Shown: one piece after another, positions 43,140 through 51,982 of the stretch
Position numbering within the stretch: the first letter of the stretch is position 1
Layout of the letters: each line of letters starts with the position of its first letter
Program-made: the position numbers and the translations under genes
The notes under the pieces: model-generated
What the model was told of the DNA's origin: nothing
The model's input: only the letters and a program-made list of their open reading frames with translations
The model's database searches: none
Assembly (NCBI RefSeq): GCF_048266365.1
Contig: NZ_JBLWZP010000001.1
Span: forward strand, 248,001-312,000
DNA length: 64,000 bases
Source of the DNA: Galbibacter sp048266365
Lineage (GTDB): Bacteria > Bacteroidota > Bacteroidia > Flavobacteriales > Flavobacteriaceae
Reading direction: 5' to 3'

Positions 43140-44042
43140 CTACATAAAAAATGTCTTCTCAATCGAGCTATACTCAAATTTAAAGCCGGTTTGTTTTATT
43201 TTGTAATTGCTGACCCTAGAACCCTTTAACAACATCACGGACATTTCCCCCAAAAATAACCTTACCAGAAATGCTGGTACATTGGGCAAAAAACTCGTTT
43301 TTCCGAATGACCTTAGCAGGGCTTTAGAAAAATCATTCATCATAATGTGCTCGGAAGAAACAGCATTAAAAACCCCGCTGAGTTCATCTGTCTTCAAGAT
43401 GAATTCATACAACCGGACTAAATCCCGGATGTCAATCCAGGGTAAGTATTGCCTGCCATTTCCTAAAGATGTATTGATGCCCAACTTCGCCAAAGGTGCT
43501 AATTTTTGATACATACCACCATCTCTCCCAAGGACAACGCCTTTTCTTAAAATCACGGTAGCAACACCCAAACTGTCAAATTGCAGTGCTGTTTTTTCCC
43601 ATTTCCGGCAAACCGAAGCCAAAAAATCGCTGCCGTTATTGGATTTCTCTGTAAATATTTCATCCGTAGTAATCGCACCATAATAACCTACAGCGGAAGA
43701 TGAAATGAAGATATCTATGCTAAAATTTCTTGTTTTAACATAGGTAAAAAGTAAATCTATTGCCTTGGTCCGGCTTTCGATTATTTCAACTTTCCTTTTT
43801 TCCGTCCAACGCTTTTCGGTAATGTTTGCGCCTGTTAGATTGATGATTTTCGAAACGCCCTCAAATGCTTTTTCGTCAATAAATCCTTTCTTTATATCCC
43901 ATTCAAAATACCGAATGTTCTCCATGCTGCTGATTTTGTTCCTCCGTGTTAACACATTGACCATATAACCACAATTTACTAGGTGCTTTATCAATGCTTT
44001 TCCGACAAAACCTGTACCTCCGGCGATTAATATCTTTTTCAT
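43140..44042 (-). CDS. TIGR01777-family NAD-dependent epimerase/oxidoreductase
   Basis: 300-aa extended short-chain dehydrogenase of the TIGR01777 (COG1090, YfcH-like) family. The Rossmann motif is GGTGFVGKALIKHL at residues 8-21; the middle shows KIINLTGANITEKRW and FISSSAVGYYGAIT, and RKGVVLGRDGGMYQKLAPLAKLG. Its substrate is unknown in every organism. It is the last gene of the carotenoid operon, overlapping idi by four bases. In some bacteria this domain is fused to an SRPBCC domain; here the two are separate genes of the same operon (47578-48045). Confidence 0.9.
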   Translation of the reverse strand: MKKILIAGGTGFVGKALIKHLVNCGYMVNVLTRRNKISSMENIRYFEWDIKKGFIDEKAFEGVSKIINLTGANITEKRWTEKRKVEIIESRTKAIDLLFTYVKTRNFSIDIFISSSAVGYYGAITTDEIFTEKSNNGSDFLASVCRKWEKTALQFDSLGVATVILRKGVVLGRDGGMYQKLAPLAKLGINTSLGNGRQYLPWIDIRDLVRLYEFILKTDELSGVFNAVSSEHIMMNDFSKALLRSFGKTSFLPNVPAFLVRLFLGEMSVMLLKGSRVSNYKIKQTGFKFEYSSIEKTFFM

Positions 44043-44557
44043 GAATTGATTTTTGAAAGCAGCTCCGGAAAGGCCTGTCTGAACCAGACCGTATAATGTG
44101 ATGGATTATTTTTTATATCAGATAGAATTTCATCCGCATTCATCCACTTATAGTCCTGTACTTCATCTTTGTTTAAAACAGGACATTGGTCAGAATAACC
44201 AACAAAAACATAATCCAGCTCATGCTCTGTCAAATTGTTTTCAACCCGCTCATTGTATATAAATGAATAGACCAATCTTAAATCACATTTCAGTCCCATT
44301 TCATAGATTAACCGCTCCTCTGCACTTAAAGCAACAGTTTCTCCCCATTGCGGATGCGAACAACAGGTGTTCGTCCATAACCCTGCTCCGTGGTACTTGT
44401 GGCTTGCCCGCTGCTGCAAAAGAAGCTCTCCCTTATCATTAAATATAAATACCGAAAATGCCCGGTGAAGACGCCCTTGCTCGTGGGCCATCAATTTTTC
44501 CATTTCAGCAATGGCATTATCGTTTTCATCGACCAACACTACATTGTTTCTCTCCAT
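44039..44557 (-). CDS. idi: isopentenyl-diphosphate delta-isomerase, type I
   Basis: 172-aa Nudix-fold enzyme that converts IPP to DMAPP, feeding isoprenoid and carotenoid synthesis. The catalytic Cys lies in the TNTCCSHP motif; the metal site Glu residues are in WGETVALSAEERLIYEMG and the later YNERVENNLTEHELDYV (conserved Tyr-x-Glu region). Length and motifs are typical of type I enzymes. Its presence inside the cluster suggests a boost of precursor supply when pigment is made. Confidence 0.95.
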   Translation of the reverse strand: MERNNVVLVDENDNAIAEMEKLMAHEQGRLHRAFSVFIFNDKGELLLQQRASHKYHGAGLWTNTCCSHPQWGETVALSAEERLIYEMGLKCDLRLVYSFIYNERVENNLTEHELDYVFVGYSDQCPVLNKDEVQDYKWMNADEILSDIKNNPSHYTVWFRQAFPELLSKINS

Positions 44558-44575
44558 TTTACTTTAATTAAAGCG

Positions 44576-45883
44576 TTATTGATTGTTTTCCTTAACGGCT
44601 TCTCCATATACTTTCAACGCTCTGTCTCTTGCGAAACTGTGTTCTACTATTTGTTGGGGGTAAGCATCTGTTCCAAATCCGGGAATCCATTTTTTGATAT
44701 ATTCCAACTTCTTATCAAACTTATCGGTTTGAACAGTTGGGTTAAACACCCTGAAATACGGTGCAGCATCACAACCCGAACCCGATGCCCATTGCCAGTT
44801 TCCATTGTTGGCCGATAAATCGTAATCGTTCAGCTTTTGTGCAAAGTAGGCTTCACCCCAACGCCAATCTATCAGTAAATGTTTGCACAAAAAACTCGCT
44901 GCAATCATCCGTACCCGATTGTGCATAGATCCTGTTTGGTTCAATTGTCGCATTCCTGCATCGACAATCGGATAACCTGTTTTTCCCTCGCACCACTTTT
45001 CAAATTCCCATTCATTGTTTCGCCATTTGATGTTATCGTATTTCGATTTAAAAGATTGATTAACCACTTTAGGGAAATGATATAAGATCTGCATAAAAAA
45101 CTCTCGCCAGATCAATTCATTCAGCCACGTTTGATTGTGGTTCCATGCAAAAGCTACACATTTACGAATACTAATGGTGCCAAATCGAAGAGCGATGCTC
45201 AATTCTGTTGTCCGTTGCATTGCAGGATAATCCCTGAATTTGTCGTATTCGTCAATGATTTTTGCATCTAATTTCGGCGGATCAAAAGTGATATCTGTTT
45301 TTTCAAAACCGAATTCATTCAACGAATGAATTTCGGCAAACCGCTGTCTGAAAAAATTAGTGCAATCAGGATTATACGACTTGTAATCTTTTTCTGTCAA
45401 TAGCTCTTTCCATTTTTTTGAATACGGGGTATAAACCGTATAGGGTGTGCCGTCATTTTTCAATACATCGTTTTTATCAAAAATGACCTGGTCTTTGAAT
45501 GCCTTAAAAGGAATGTTCTGTTCGTTGAAAAACTGGTAAATCTCCGTATCCCGTTTAATGGCTTGCGGTTCATAATCCCGATTGCAGAAAACGCCTTGAA
45601 CAGCATATTTTTCGGAAAGCATTTTAAAAACATCCAAAGGATTTCCATAAAATGTATTCAATCTTGCGTTGAATGTCTTCAATCCGCTATTTATTGCCGA
45701 GAGTACCTGATGGATATAGTCAACCCTTCGGTCTTTTTTATCTTCTAATTTATTTAGGATGGTCTCATCAAAAATAAAAACCGGCAACACGGGTAATTCG
45801 GAAGCAAGTGCCTGATACAAACCCACATTGTCTTCCAAACGCAGATCTCTGCGAAACCAAAAAACGGAGACCCTACTTTTCAT
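44576..45883 (-). CDS. phrB: deoxyribodipyrimidine photolyase
   Basis: 435-aa FAD enzyme that repairs pyrimidine dimers with blue light. The N-terminal antenna domain begins VSVFWFRRDLRLEDN; the FAD domain has ELIWREFFMQILYHFP, GKTGYPIVDAGMRQL, NRVRMIAASFLCKHLLIDWRWGE and DYDLSANNGNWQWASGSGCD, all class I CPD-photolyase hallmarks. Linkage to carotenoid genes is a known photoprotection theme. It overlaps the lipocalin gene by 11 bases. Confidence 0.95.
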   Translation of the reverse strand: MKSRVSVFWFRRDLRLEDNVGLYQALASELPVLPVFIFDETILNKLEDKKDRRVDYIHQVLSAINSGLKTFNARLNTFYGNPLDVFKMLSEKYAVQGVFCNRDYEPQAIKRDTEIYQFFNEQNIPFKAFKDQVIFDKNDVLKNDGTPYTVYTPYSKKWKELLTEKDYKSYNPDCTNFFRQRFAEIHSLNEFGFEKTDITFDPPKLDAKIIDEYDKFRDYPAMQRTTELSIALRFGTISIRKCVAFAWNHNQTWLNELIWREFFMQILYHFPKVVNQSFKSKYDNIKWRNNEWEFEKWCEGKTGYPIVDAGMRQLNQTGSMHNRVRMIAASFLCKHLLIDWRWGEAYFAQKLNDYDLSANNGNWQWASGSGCDAAPYFRVFNPTVQTDKFDKKLEYIKKWIPGFGTDAYPQQIVEHSFARDRALKVYGEAVKENNQ

Positions 45884-46439
45884 TCAAAAATGGATTATCG
45901 TTCCTGTCGTGCTTTACCCAGATCAGTTTAGAGGTATCATAACCAATCCCTTCTGCAATTCCCAGATAGTTTGCTTTAACCTCTTGGGGAACGTTCTTTG
46001 TTCTCGATAAAATCCATAAATACTTTAGGTTTTTTCCCGCAACCAGCGCATACTGGTAATTTTCGTCCAATGCGACCACATTGTAACCAGAATAAAAAGG
46101 ACCGAAAAAACTTACTTTCAATTTTGCAACATTTTTATCTCCTCTGAACCTTGCTAAACCGTCCGCTTTTTTCCATTCTTGCTTATTATGGTTATAGCCA
46201 CTGTTCAAGACGATGACATTGCCATTTTCATTCAGGCTGTATTGAGCGGAAACATTGTCCAAGTCCCTTTCAAAACGAGAATCAAAACGGGCAATTTCGT
46301 ACCACGTGCCTAAATATTCATCGACATCAAAGTTTTCCACTGCTTTTGCCTTTTTGGGGATCGAGGCACAGGAATTTAAAAGAGCAATTAACGCTATGGA
46401 AAAGGCCACTGTTAAAATTTTATTTTTTGCTTTCATCAT
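45873..46439 (-). CDS. blc: bacterial lipocalin (Blc-type lipoprotein)
   Basis: 188-aa lipoprotein. Signal peptide and lipobox LLNSC (Cys about residue 24). The lipocalin motif LGTWYEIARFDSRFER follows, then VSAQYSLNENGNV, KLKVSFFGPFYSGYNVVALDENYQYALVAG and WILSRT, which match the structurally conserved regions. It probably binds lysophospholipid or a lipophilic product at the outer membrane. It recurs next to photolyase/carotenoid genes, where light-damaged membrane lipid is a sensible ligand (inference). Overlaps the cyclase gene by 20 bases. Confidence 0.92.
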   Translation of the reverse strand: MMKAKNKILTVAFSIALIALLNSCASIPKKAKAVENFDVDEYLGTWYEIARFDSRFERDLDNVSAQYSLNENGNVIVLNSGYNHNKQEWKKADGLARFRGDKNVAKLKVSFFGPFYSGYNVVALDENYQYALVAGKNLKYLWILSRTKNVPQEVKANYLGIAEGIGYDTSKLIWVKHDRNDNPFLNEK

Positions 46440-47121
46440 CTATATGTTTAAACCGTTTAAAAAAATAAAGCACCAAAAGAAACTGCGTATATCCATAAAC
46501 GGCATCCTCAATTGGTATCGTTAGTATCCGTATACCCAGAAAATCTCCCGGGTTGTAATTTACGATAGGTGTTTCGATCCCAGTCCCCGTCAGCACGCCA
46601 TTTACAGGAAAAAAACCTAACATCAATATAGTAAACACCAAAGATGCCTTGCCAATCCAATCTACCTGTGCAATGAAATGCAGGTAAATTAAAGTTGCTA
46701 TAGTGGCGATAGCCGTCATAAGTGTATAGATTTTATCATAATGCAACAAAGCCATAACCGAACAGATAATGACGCTGACAAAAACGATCAGGTTATTTAA
46801 GGCGGATAGCCATCCTAACTTGAAAAACTTATCAAAACAGAAATAGGTAAACACGCATGAAAACGGAATGAAAATAAAGAAAAGCCATTCTTCAAGAGGC
46901 AAACCCGCTATCACTATTCCCAGTGTATAATCTGTATTGAACCACCAAACACCTTTTGCGGTAAACCATATATCCCAAGAAATAAATGGTATAGCAACCA
47001 AAATCGCAGATTTTATAAACGATCCAAAATAACGGTTAAAGAGAATCCGGCTGTCAAAAGATGCGATAAAGCAAATGATGACCGTAAAAAATAATATCAT
47101 TGAATAAGTATATGCCATCAT
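46420..47121 (-). CDS. crtY: lycopene beta-cyclase, fused CrtYc-CrtYd type
   Basis: 233-aa membrane protein with about seven helices and two copies of the lycopene-cyclase domain: the first with AGLPLEEWLFFIFIPFSCVF (about 78-98), the second with PIEDAVYGYTQFLLVLYFF near the end. This heterodimer-derived cyclase family is FAD-independent and closes both ends of lycopene to beta-carotene. The gene starts with two Met codons and overlaps crtZ by four bases. Confidence 0.9.
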   Translation of the reverse strand: MMAYTYSMILFFTVIICFIASFDSRILFNRYFGSFIKSAILVAIPFISWDIWFTAKGVWWFNTDYTLGIVIAGLPLEEWLFFIFIPFSCVFTYFCFDKFFKLGWLSALNNLIVFVSVIICSVMALLHYDKIYTLMTAIATIATLIYLHFIAQVDWIGKASLVFTILMLGFFPVNGVLTGTGIETPIVNYNPGDFLGIRILTIPIEDAVYGYTQFLLVLYFFKRFKHIDDESKK

Positions 47122-47576
47122 TTTTTCGCGGAATTAAAATACATTTTGAAATATTTGAAAGGCACATATAAAAACCCGAAACATTCACCGTTTTCTTTTC
47201 CGATATGTTTGTGATGTTGTTTGTGTGCCCTGCGCAGTGCCAAAAAATAGGCACTTTGGGTCTGGGACAGAAATTTAATCCGTTGGTGGATAAAAATATC
47301 GTGCACAAAAAAATAAGCCATTCCGTACAGCATAATGCCCAATCCGATATAAAACAGATAGTTGAAATTTTCAAGCGAACCGAAATACATCAAAGCAATC
47401 GTGGGTATGGCAAATATGACAAAGAAATAGTCATTCTTTTCAAGAACGCCCTCATTGCTGTGGTCGTGATGGTCTTTGTGCAAAACCCAAAGAAAACCGT
47501 GCATAACATATTTATGGATAATCCAGGTTGCCCCTTCCATCAATGTAAACGTGAGCAATACGATTAAAAAAGCCAT
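47118..47576 (-). CDS. crtZ: beta-carotene hydroxylase
   Basis: 152-aa membrane di-iron hydroxylase of the fatty-acid-hydroxylase superfamily. The four His clusters are HKYVMHG, HKDHHDH, HDIFIHQR and HKQHHKH, with hydrophobic helices between them. It hydroxylates the beta rings of beta-carotene to give zeaxanthin. It overlaps the cyclase start by four bases and ends one base from the SRPBCC gene. No ketolase is in the window, so zeaxanthin is the expected product unless other enzymes act elsewhere. Confidence 0.93.
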   Translation of the reverse strand: MAFLIVLLTFTLMEGATWIIHKYVMHGFLWVLHKDHHDHSNEGVLEKNDYFFVIFAIPTIALMYFGSLENFNYLFYIGLGIMLYGMAYFFVHDIFIHQRIKFLSQTQSAYFLALRRAHKQHHKHIGKENGECFGFLYVPFKYFKMYFNSAKK

Positions 47577-47577
47577 A

Positions 47578-48045
47578 TCAGTTTTTTATTGGGTTAAAAA
47601 GTTTTTCTAAAACGTTGTATCGGAAATCAAAGATGTACGCCAATTTCTTTTTCACAAAAAGTAGATGTGCCATCTTCCCCAAAAAGCCGAAAGGCAATTC
47701 ATAATCTACCGTATCTTTCATCAGCACTCCGTCTTTATTGGGGATAAATTCGTGAAAATGGCTCCAGTATTTATAAGGTCCTTTCTCCTGAAAATCAGTA
47801 AAGCTTTTATTTGATTCCACATGAGTAATTCTCGTTCTCCACTTCAACGGAACTTTCAGCAACGGCGAAACGATATAATCGATCACCATTCCTTCAGCAA
47901 TCTGTTCGCTGTTATAATCCGACAGCACCGTAAAACCCATATCTTTGGGTGTGATCTTCGAAAGGTTCTTAGGAGAAGAGAAAAAATCCCACGCTGCTTC
48001 GATATCGCAATACAATTGTTGCTCCCTGTATAACCGGTGTTTCAT
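47578..48045 (-). CDS. SRPBCC-family protein
   Basis: 155-aa START/Bet v1-like (SRPBCC) protein of the COG4276 type: ITPKDMGFTVLS, VIDYIVSPLLKVPLKWRTRIT, FTDFQEKGPYKYWSHFHEF and DTVDYELPFGFLGKMAHLLFVKKKL. It should have a hydrophobic ligand pocket. It lies between crtZ and the 151-aa hypothetical gene with 1- and 3-base gaps. Its frequent pairing with TIGR01777 oxidoreductases suggests a shared lipid substrate, unproved. Confidence 0.88.
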   Translation of the reverse strand: MKHRLYREQQLYCDIEAAWDFFSSPKNLSKITPKDMGFTVLSDYNSEQIAEGMVIDYIVSPLLKVPLKWRTRITHVESNKSFTDFQEKGPYKYWSHFHEFIPNKDGVLMKDTVDYELPFGFLGKMAHLLFVKKKLAYIFDFRYNVLEKLFNPIKN

Positions 48046-48048
48046 AGC

Positions 48049-48504
48049 TTAGTCCTTTAAAAGCGTTTCTATATTTTTCTGCAAAATCTCCGACTCGTTT
48101 TGGTGGCGGTTCTCCTTAATAAATTCGGTATCCTCATTTATGTTTGATTTATACCCTAAAAAAGACGGGGCATTTTTTTGAACCGAAAGACGGATAAACC
48201 TTAATTCCACATTGTCAGGTTCTTTTTTGATTGCCTGCTCGATGTTTTTCTTCCCTTCTTTAAATGTACCTAGTTTACTTACAGGACTAAAGACATGATT
48301 TGCCCAAATAGTTTGCAAAGCACCTAAATAAGCCAAATGAGTAGCTGAGTTATTTTTTGCTTTATCCAAATCCGCAATCATTTTTTCGCACAATTCTTTA
48401 TCTGATACCAGCTTGTTGTAATTAGCCCTTACTACATCCAAATCTGTTCCATTAAAATTTATCAAAAAGAATATGGCCGATATTAGTAAACCAAGAAATT
48501 TCAT
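48049..48504 (-). CDS. exported hypothetical protein of the carotenoid operon
   Basis: 151-aa protein. The N-terminus (MKFLGLLISAIFFLINFN) is a signal peptide or anchor; the rest is helical, with DKAKNNSATHLAYLGALQTIWANHV and GKKNIEQAIKKEPDNVELRFIRLSVQ reading like a TPR-like pair. No catalytic motif. The ATG at 48504 overlaps the crtB stop (TGATG) and is preferred over an in-frame TTG at 48513. Tight coupling suggests a role in pigment or membrane handling; the function is unknown. Confidence 0.7.
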   Translation of the reverse strand: MKFLGLLISAIFFLINFNGTDLDVVRANYNKLVSDKELCEKMIADLDKAKNNSATHLAYLGALQTIWANHVFSPVSKLGTFKEGKKNIEQAIKKEPDNVELRFIRLSVQKNAPSFLGYKSNINEDTEFIKENRHQNESEILQKNIETLLKD

Positions 48505-49340
48505 CACAGACAAGCCGTTTTATACCTTACATAACTTTTGAATGCTACATACGCCTTTTCGGAATTAGGGATGCGAACCCTATTGTTCATTATCTCTTTG
48601 GAAGATTTTCTCTTTATCTTTCCGAACAAAGAGAGGTAGTATTTATAGGCCAGATACACACCGAACATCGAAGAATTTGGAAGCTTCTTAATCCCGATCA
48701 ACGCTTCCTTAAATTCTTCCTCTATTTCTTCTTCAATCTGACATTTTACATAATTATCAAATATGCACATATCAATATTCGGAAAATAAGTTCTGCCCAA
48801 AATCTGATAATCATCTTTCAGATCCCTTAAAAAATTAACTTTTTGAAAAGCCGAGCCCAGTTTCATTGCATAAGGTTTCAGTTCTTTATATTTCTCCATA
48901 TTCCCATCTGTAAAAACTTGCAGGCACATCAACCCGACTACTTCCGCTGAACCAAAAATGTATTCTTTGTATAGTTCTGAATTGTAATCTATTTTTTGCA
49001 GATCCATTTCCATACTGTGTAAAAACTGTTCGATCAGGTCTTTGTCGATTTTGAACCGATTTACAGTTTCTTGGAACGATTGCAGAATAGGGTTGAGTGA
49101 AATCCCTTCATGCAGTGCATTGTCCGTTTCTACTTTTAATCGATTCAATAACTTCACTTTATCGTACCCGTGAAAACTGTCCACGATTTCATCTGCCAGT
49201 CTCACATATCCATATATCGCATAGATAGCGGAACGGATAGACGGTTTCAGCGCTAAAATTCCCAAGGAAAAACTCGTACTGTATTTTTGGGTTGTTATCT
49301 TGCTTACCGAGTAAGAAAGTTCGTCAAACAGCTGTTTCAT
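48504..49340 (-). CDS. crtB: phytoene synthase
   Basis: 278-aa trans-isoprenyl-diphosphate synthase that condenses two GGPP to phytoene. The two Asp-rich metal sites are YGYVRLADEIVD (about 44-55) and FLRDLKDDYQ (about 167-176), and QKVNFLRDL is the family signature. Length is normal. It overlaps crtI by four bases. GGPP synthase is not in the window. Confidence 0.95.
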   Translation of the reverse strand: MKQLFDELSYSVSKITTQKYSTSFSLGILALKPSIRSAIYAIYGYVRLADEIVDSFHGYDKVKLLNRLKVETDNALHEGISLNPILQSFQETVNRFKIDKDLIEQFLHSMEMDLQKIDYNSELYKEYIFGSAEVVGLMCLQVFTDGNMEKYKELKPYAMKLGSAFQKVNFLRDLKDDYQILGRTYFPNIDMCIFDNYVKCQIEEEIEEEFKEALIGIKKLPNSSMFGVYLAYKYYLSLFGKIKRKSSKEIMNNRVRIPNSEKAYVAFKSYVRYKTACL

Positions 49341-50818
49341 CGTTCTTCTTGTCTAAGTTTGATTATTTCGTTCGCTACAATTTTGCCCGATATGATGGAA
49401 GGAGGAACTCCCGGGCCGGGAACGGTCAATTGACCCGTGTAGAATAAGTTTTTCAGCTTTTTATTTCTTATTTTAGGTTTTAGAACCGCAGTTTGACCGA
49501 GCGTATTTGCTAGTCCGTAAGCATTGCCACCATAGGCATTGTAATCTGAAACAAAATCACTGGCACAATAGCTTCTTTTGTATTCTATCTTTGACCATAA
49601 ATCGGTTATGCCTGTATGTTTTTCAATTCTTGAAAGCATTTCTATTAAATATTTCTCGCGAATGACCTCATCATCCTTTATCCCAATAGCCAAAGGCATC
49701 AAAAGAAATAGGTTTTCTTTGTCTTCAGGGGCAACGGCATCATCTGTTTTTGACGGACAACAGGCATAAAATAATGGTTTCTCGGGCCATTTTTTCTCGC
49801 CATAGATGCAATCAATATGTTCGTCTAAATCATTTTCAAAGAAAAGTGTATGATGGTTTAGGTTGGGAATGGCTTGATTGATACCTAAATAATAGATCAA
49901 ACTTGATGGTGCAAATGTTCTGTTTTGCCAGTATGCTTCGGAATAATTTCTATATTCTTTATTTAAAAGTGTTTCTGTATGATGATAATCCGAAGAAGCA
50001 ATTACAGTATCAAATTCATAGATCTCGTCATTGATGGTTAAAGAGGCTACCTTACTGTTGTGTGTATTAATGCTTTCAACTGTTTTGTTAAAATGAAAAA
50101 CAGCACCTTGCTTCTCGGCTACTTTTTTCATCGCCAATACCAATTGATAAAAGCCGCCCTTCGGATAATGCGTTCCCAAAGCATAACCTCCATAATTCAT
50201 CAAACTGTACAATGCAGGAATATTCTTTGGAGAAGCACCCAGAAAAATTACAGGAAACTCCATCAATGTCCTTAGTGTTTCGCTTTTAAAGTATTTGTCA
50301 ACATACGTTCTGAAGTTGGTCAGCAAATCCAATTTCAACGCACTTTTGGCTATTTTAGGAGAAATGAATTCCGCCCAATTGTGACAAGGCTTATTCACAA
50401 AATCCTTCATCCCGACTTCATACTTGAACTTGGCCGATTGCATAAATTTCTCTAATTGCAAGCCTGCACCTTTTTCAATTTCTTCAAACAAGATTTTTAA
50501 TTCCTCTAAATTTTTAGGGACACTGATTTTGTCTTCTGAAAAAACCACTTCAAACTGCGGGTTTAACGAAATCAACTCGAAGAAATCAGAAGTTCTGTAA
50601 CGGAAGTCGGCAAAAAAACTCTCCATTATATCAGGCATCCAATACCAGCTTGGCCCCATATCAAAAACGTAACCTTGTCCGGTAGAAAATTGCCTTGCTC
50701 TTCCTCCGGGCTGGTCATGTTTTTCAAATACGTGAACTTCATTGCCCGCTTTTGCCAAATAAGCACTTGCAGATAAACCCGAGAAACCGGAACCGATAAC
50801 GGCTATTTTCTTCTTCAT
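49337..50818 (-). CDS. crtI: phytoene desaturase
   Basis: 493-aa FAD-dependent desaturase converting phytoene to lycopene. The N-terminal dinucleotide motif is AVIGSGFSGLSASAYLAKAG with Glu at the end of strand 2 (VFEKHDQPGGRAR). The C-terminal CrtI signature reads YTGQLTVPGPGVPPSIISGK. Length is typical of bacterial four-step CrtI. Overlaps the upstream marR-like gene by four bases, so regulator, desaturase and synthase are translationally coupled. Confidence 0.96.
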   Translation of the reverse strand: MKKKIAVIGSGFSGLSASAYLAKAGNEVHVFEKHDQPGGRARQFSTGQGYVFDMGPSWYWMPDIMESFFADFRYRTSDFFELISLNPQFEVVFSEDKISVPKNLEELKILFEEIEKGAGLQLEKFMQSAKFKYEVGMKDFVNKPCHNWAEFISPKIAKSALKLDLLTNFRTYVDKYFKSETLRTLMEFPVIFLGASPKNIPALYSLMNYGGYALGTHYPKGGFYQLVLAMKKVAEKQGAVFHFNKTVESINTHNSKVASLTINDEIYEFDTVIASSDYHHTETLLNKEYRNYSEAYWQNRTFAPSSLIYYLGINQAIPNLNHHTLFFENDLDEHIDCIYGEKKWPEKPLFYACCPSKTDDAVAPEDKENLFLLMPLAIGIKDDEVIREKYLIEMLSRIEKHTGITDLWSKIEYKRSYCASDFVSDYNAYGGNAYGLANTLGQTAVLKPKIRNKKLKNLFYTGQLTVPGPGVPPSIISGKIVANEIIKLRQEER

Positions 50819-51477
50819 CGTCTTTTATCTTTTAAAACTTCATTCAACAAATACTCGGACTCAATATTTTTATCATAGATCCGTTTATGAAAATCATCAA
50901 GCTTATTGAGCAACCTAATCAATTCCATTTTTTCGATATATGTTAAATTTCCTGTAACTATTTCAGTTGCTTTTCTGATTCTGTCCATTTGATTTTCTAA
51001 AACCTCAAGCCCTTTATTGCTGATGCTTAAAATCTTACTTCTTTTGTCGGTCTCAGAGTCGGTTTGATTGACCCAACCTTGCGCAATCAACCGGTTGATA
51101 ACTTGCATCCCGGCAGGTTTTTCATGAACATTCTTTTTTATCAAATCCATTTTGGTCATTTCTCCGAAAGCTTTTAGGTTAATGAGGTAGATAAAATCTT
51201 CCTGCGTAGAAAAATCTGAACCGAATATTGCCGATTTTGAATAACTCTTAGCGTATCTGTTTATATGGACAATTAAAGTATTAATAACACTTTCTGCACT
51301 ACGTCCCTTTTCCTTTCCATCCCAATTAGGTTCAATATTTTTTTCCTCACCTTTATAATTGGCAACTATCCATCTTTTAAAACCTTCGATATCATTAGGG
51401 TATGTCCTTCCTTGAAGAATATCCGCTTCAAATTCCTCAAGCAGATTGACAACATTTTTTAAAATATCATATTTCAT
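50815..51477 (-). CDS. MarR-family regulator of the carotenoid operon
   Basis: 220-aa regulator: a MarR winged helix at about 80-190 (FGEMTKMDLIKKNVHEKPAGMQVINRLIAQGWV, then SDTDKRSKIL-like wing TDSETDKRSKILSISNKG) preceded by an ~80-residue helical extension, longer than usual MarR proteins. It is the first gene of the operon and so probably autoregulated. A 14-bp perfect palindrome lies 46-59 bases upstream. The signal is unknown; light or oxidative stress is a reasonable guess given photolyase and lipocalin. Confidence 0.85.
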   Translation of the reverse strand: MKYDILKNVVNLLEEFEADILQGRTYPNDIEGFKRWIVANYKGEEKNIEPNWDGKEKGRSAESVINTLIVHINRYAKSYSKSAIFGSDFSTQEDFIYLINLKAFGEMTKMDLIKKNVHEKPAGMQVINRLIAQGWVNQTDSETDKRSKILSISNKGLEVLENQMDRIRKATEIVTGNLTYIEKMELIRLLNKLDDFHKRIYDKNIESEYLLNEVLKDKRR

Positions 51478-51948
51478 ACAATTATATTAGTTTACAAATA
51501 TACTATACTCAATCTATTAAATGTATAAATTTATACTAAATTATTTGCGGGTTAATTTTTAGCAATACAAGACTCTTGATAAGGTCGGTAGTATATATAT
51601 TATGAGGATGTAATGGCAATAATGTATCATTCAGTTTATTACCGAAAATTAGCTAATAATAAATATTGGAGGTGAATCTTATAGAAAGAAGAGAAATAAA
51701 AGCTTACCCAAAAACCATATGGACTGTTTAACAAATCAGGTTGAAATAAATCAATTGATGGTTGTTGATAAAATCCACTGGTTAACCGTGAATTACAAGG
51801 TGAAAAATGGGACAAATCTATCTCTTTTACACTTGTCCCAAGAAGTGATCCCGCTGGGATTGCTTCAATCCCACATTGCCCAAACTCATGCCTGAACCTT
51901 CTAGAATCGAACCCATCCCAACCCTTCTGTTCGAATCCGGCGGGTACA
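51478..51948. other. 471-base gap without an intact gene
   Basis: Apart from the promoter at 51495-51536 and AT-rich DNA to ~51650, the minus strand from the tRNA-Lys gene to 51650 is open in one frame (…GFEQKGWDGFDSRRFR…), including two TTCGA-containing stretches. It has no start outside the tRNA and no recognised domain; I read it as decayed sequence. Confidence 0.4.
51495..51536 (-). promoter_or_regulatory. carotenoid operon promoter and palindromic operator
   Basis: On the minus strand 51495-51502 reads TATATTTG, a perfect -7 box 18 bases before the marR ATG. GTATAAATTTATAC at 51523-51536 is a 14-bp perfect palindrome about where the -33 region would fall; no TTG is present there. A MarR dimer bound at that site would block the promoter. 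Confidence 0.55.
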
Positions 51949-51980
51949 AACAAAGCCCAATCTTTCGATTGAGCTTTGTT
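51949..51980 (-). terminator. terminator of tRNA-Lys copy 1
   Basis: 14-bp stem AACAAAGCTCAATC / GATTGGGCTTTGTT (minus strand) with a GAAA tetraloop, 3 bases after the tRNA. Confidence 0.85.
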
Positions 51981-51982
51981 AG

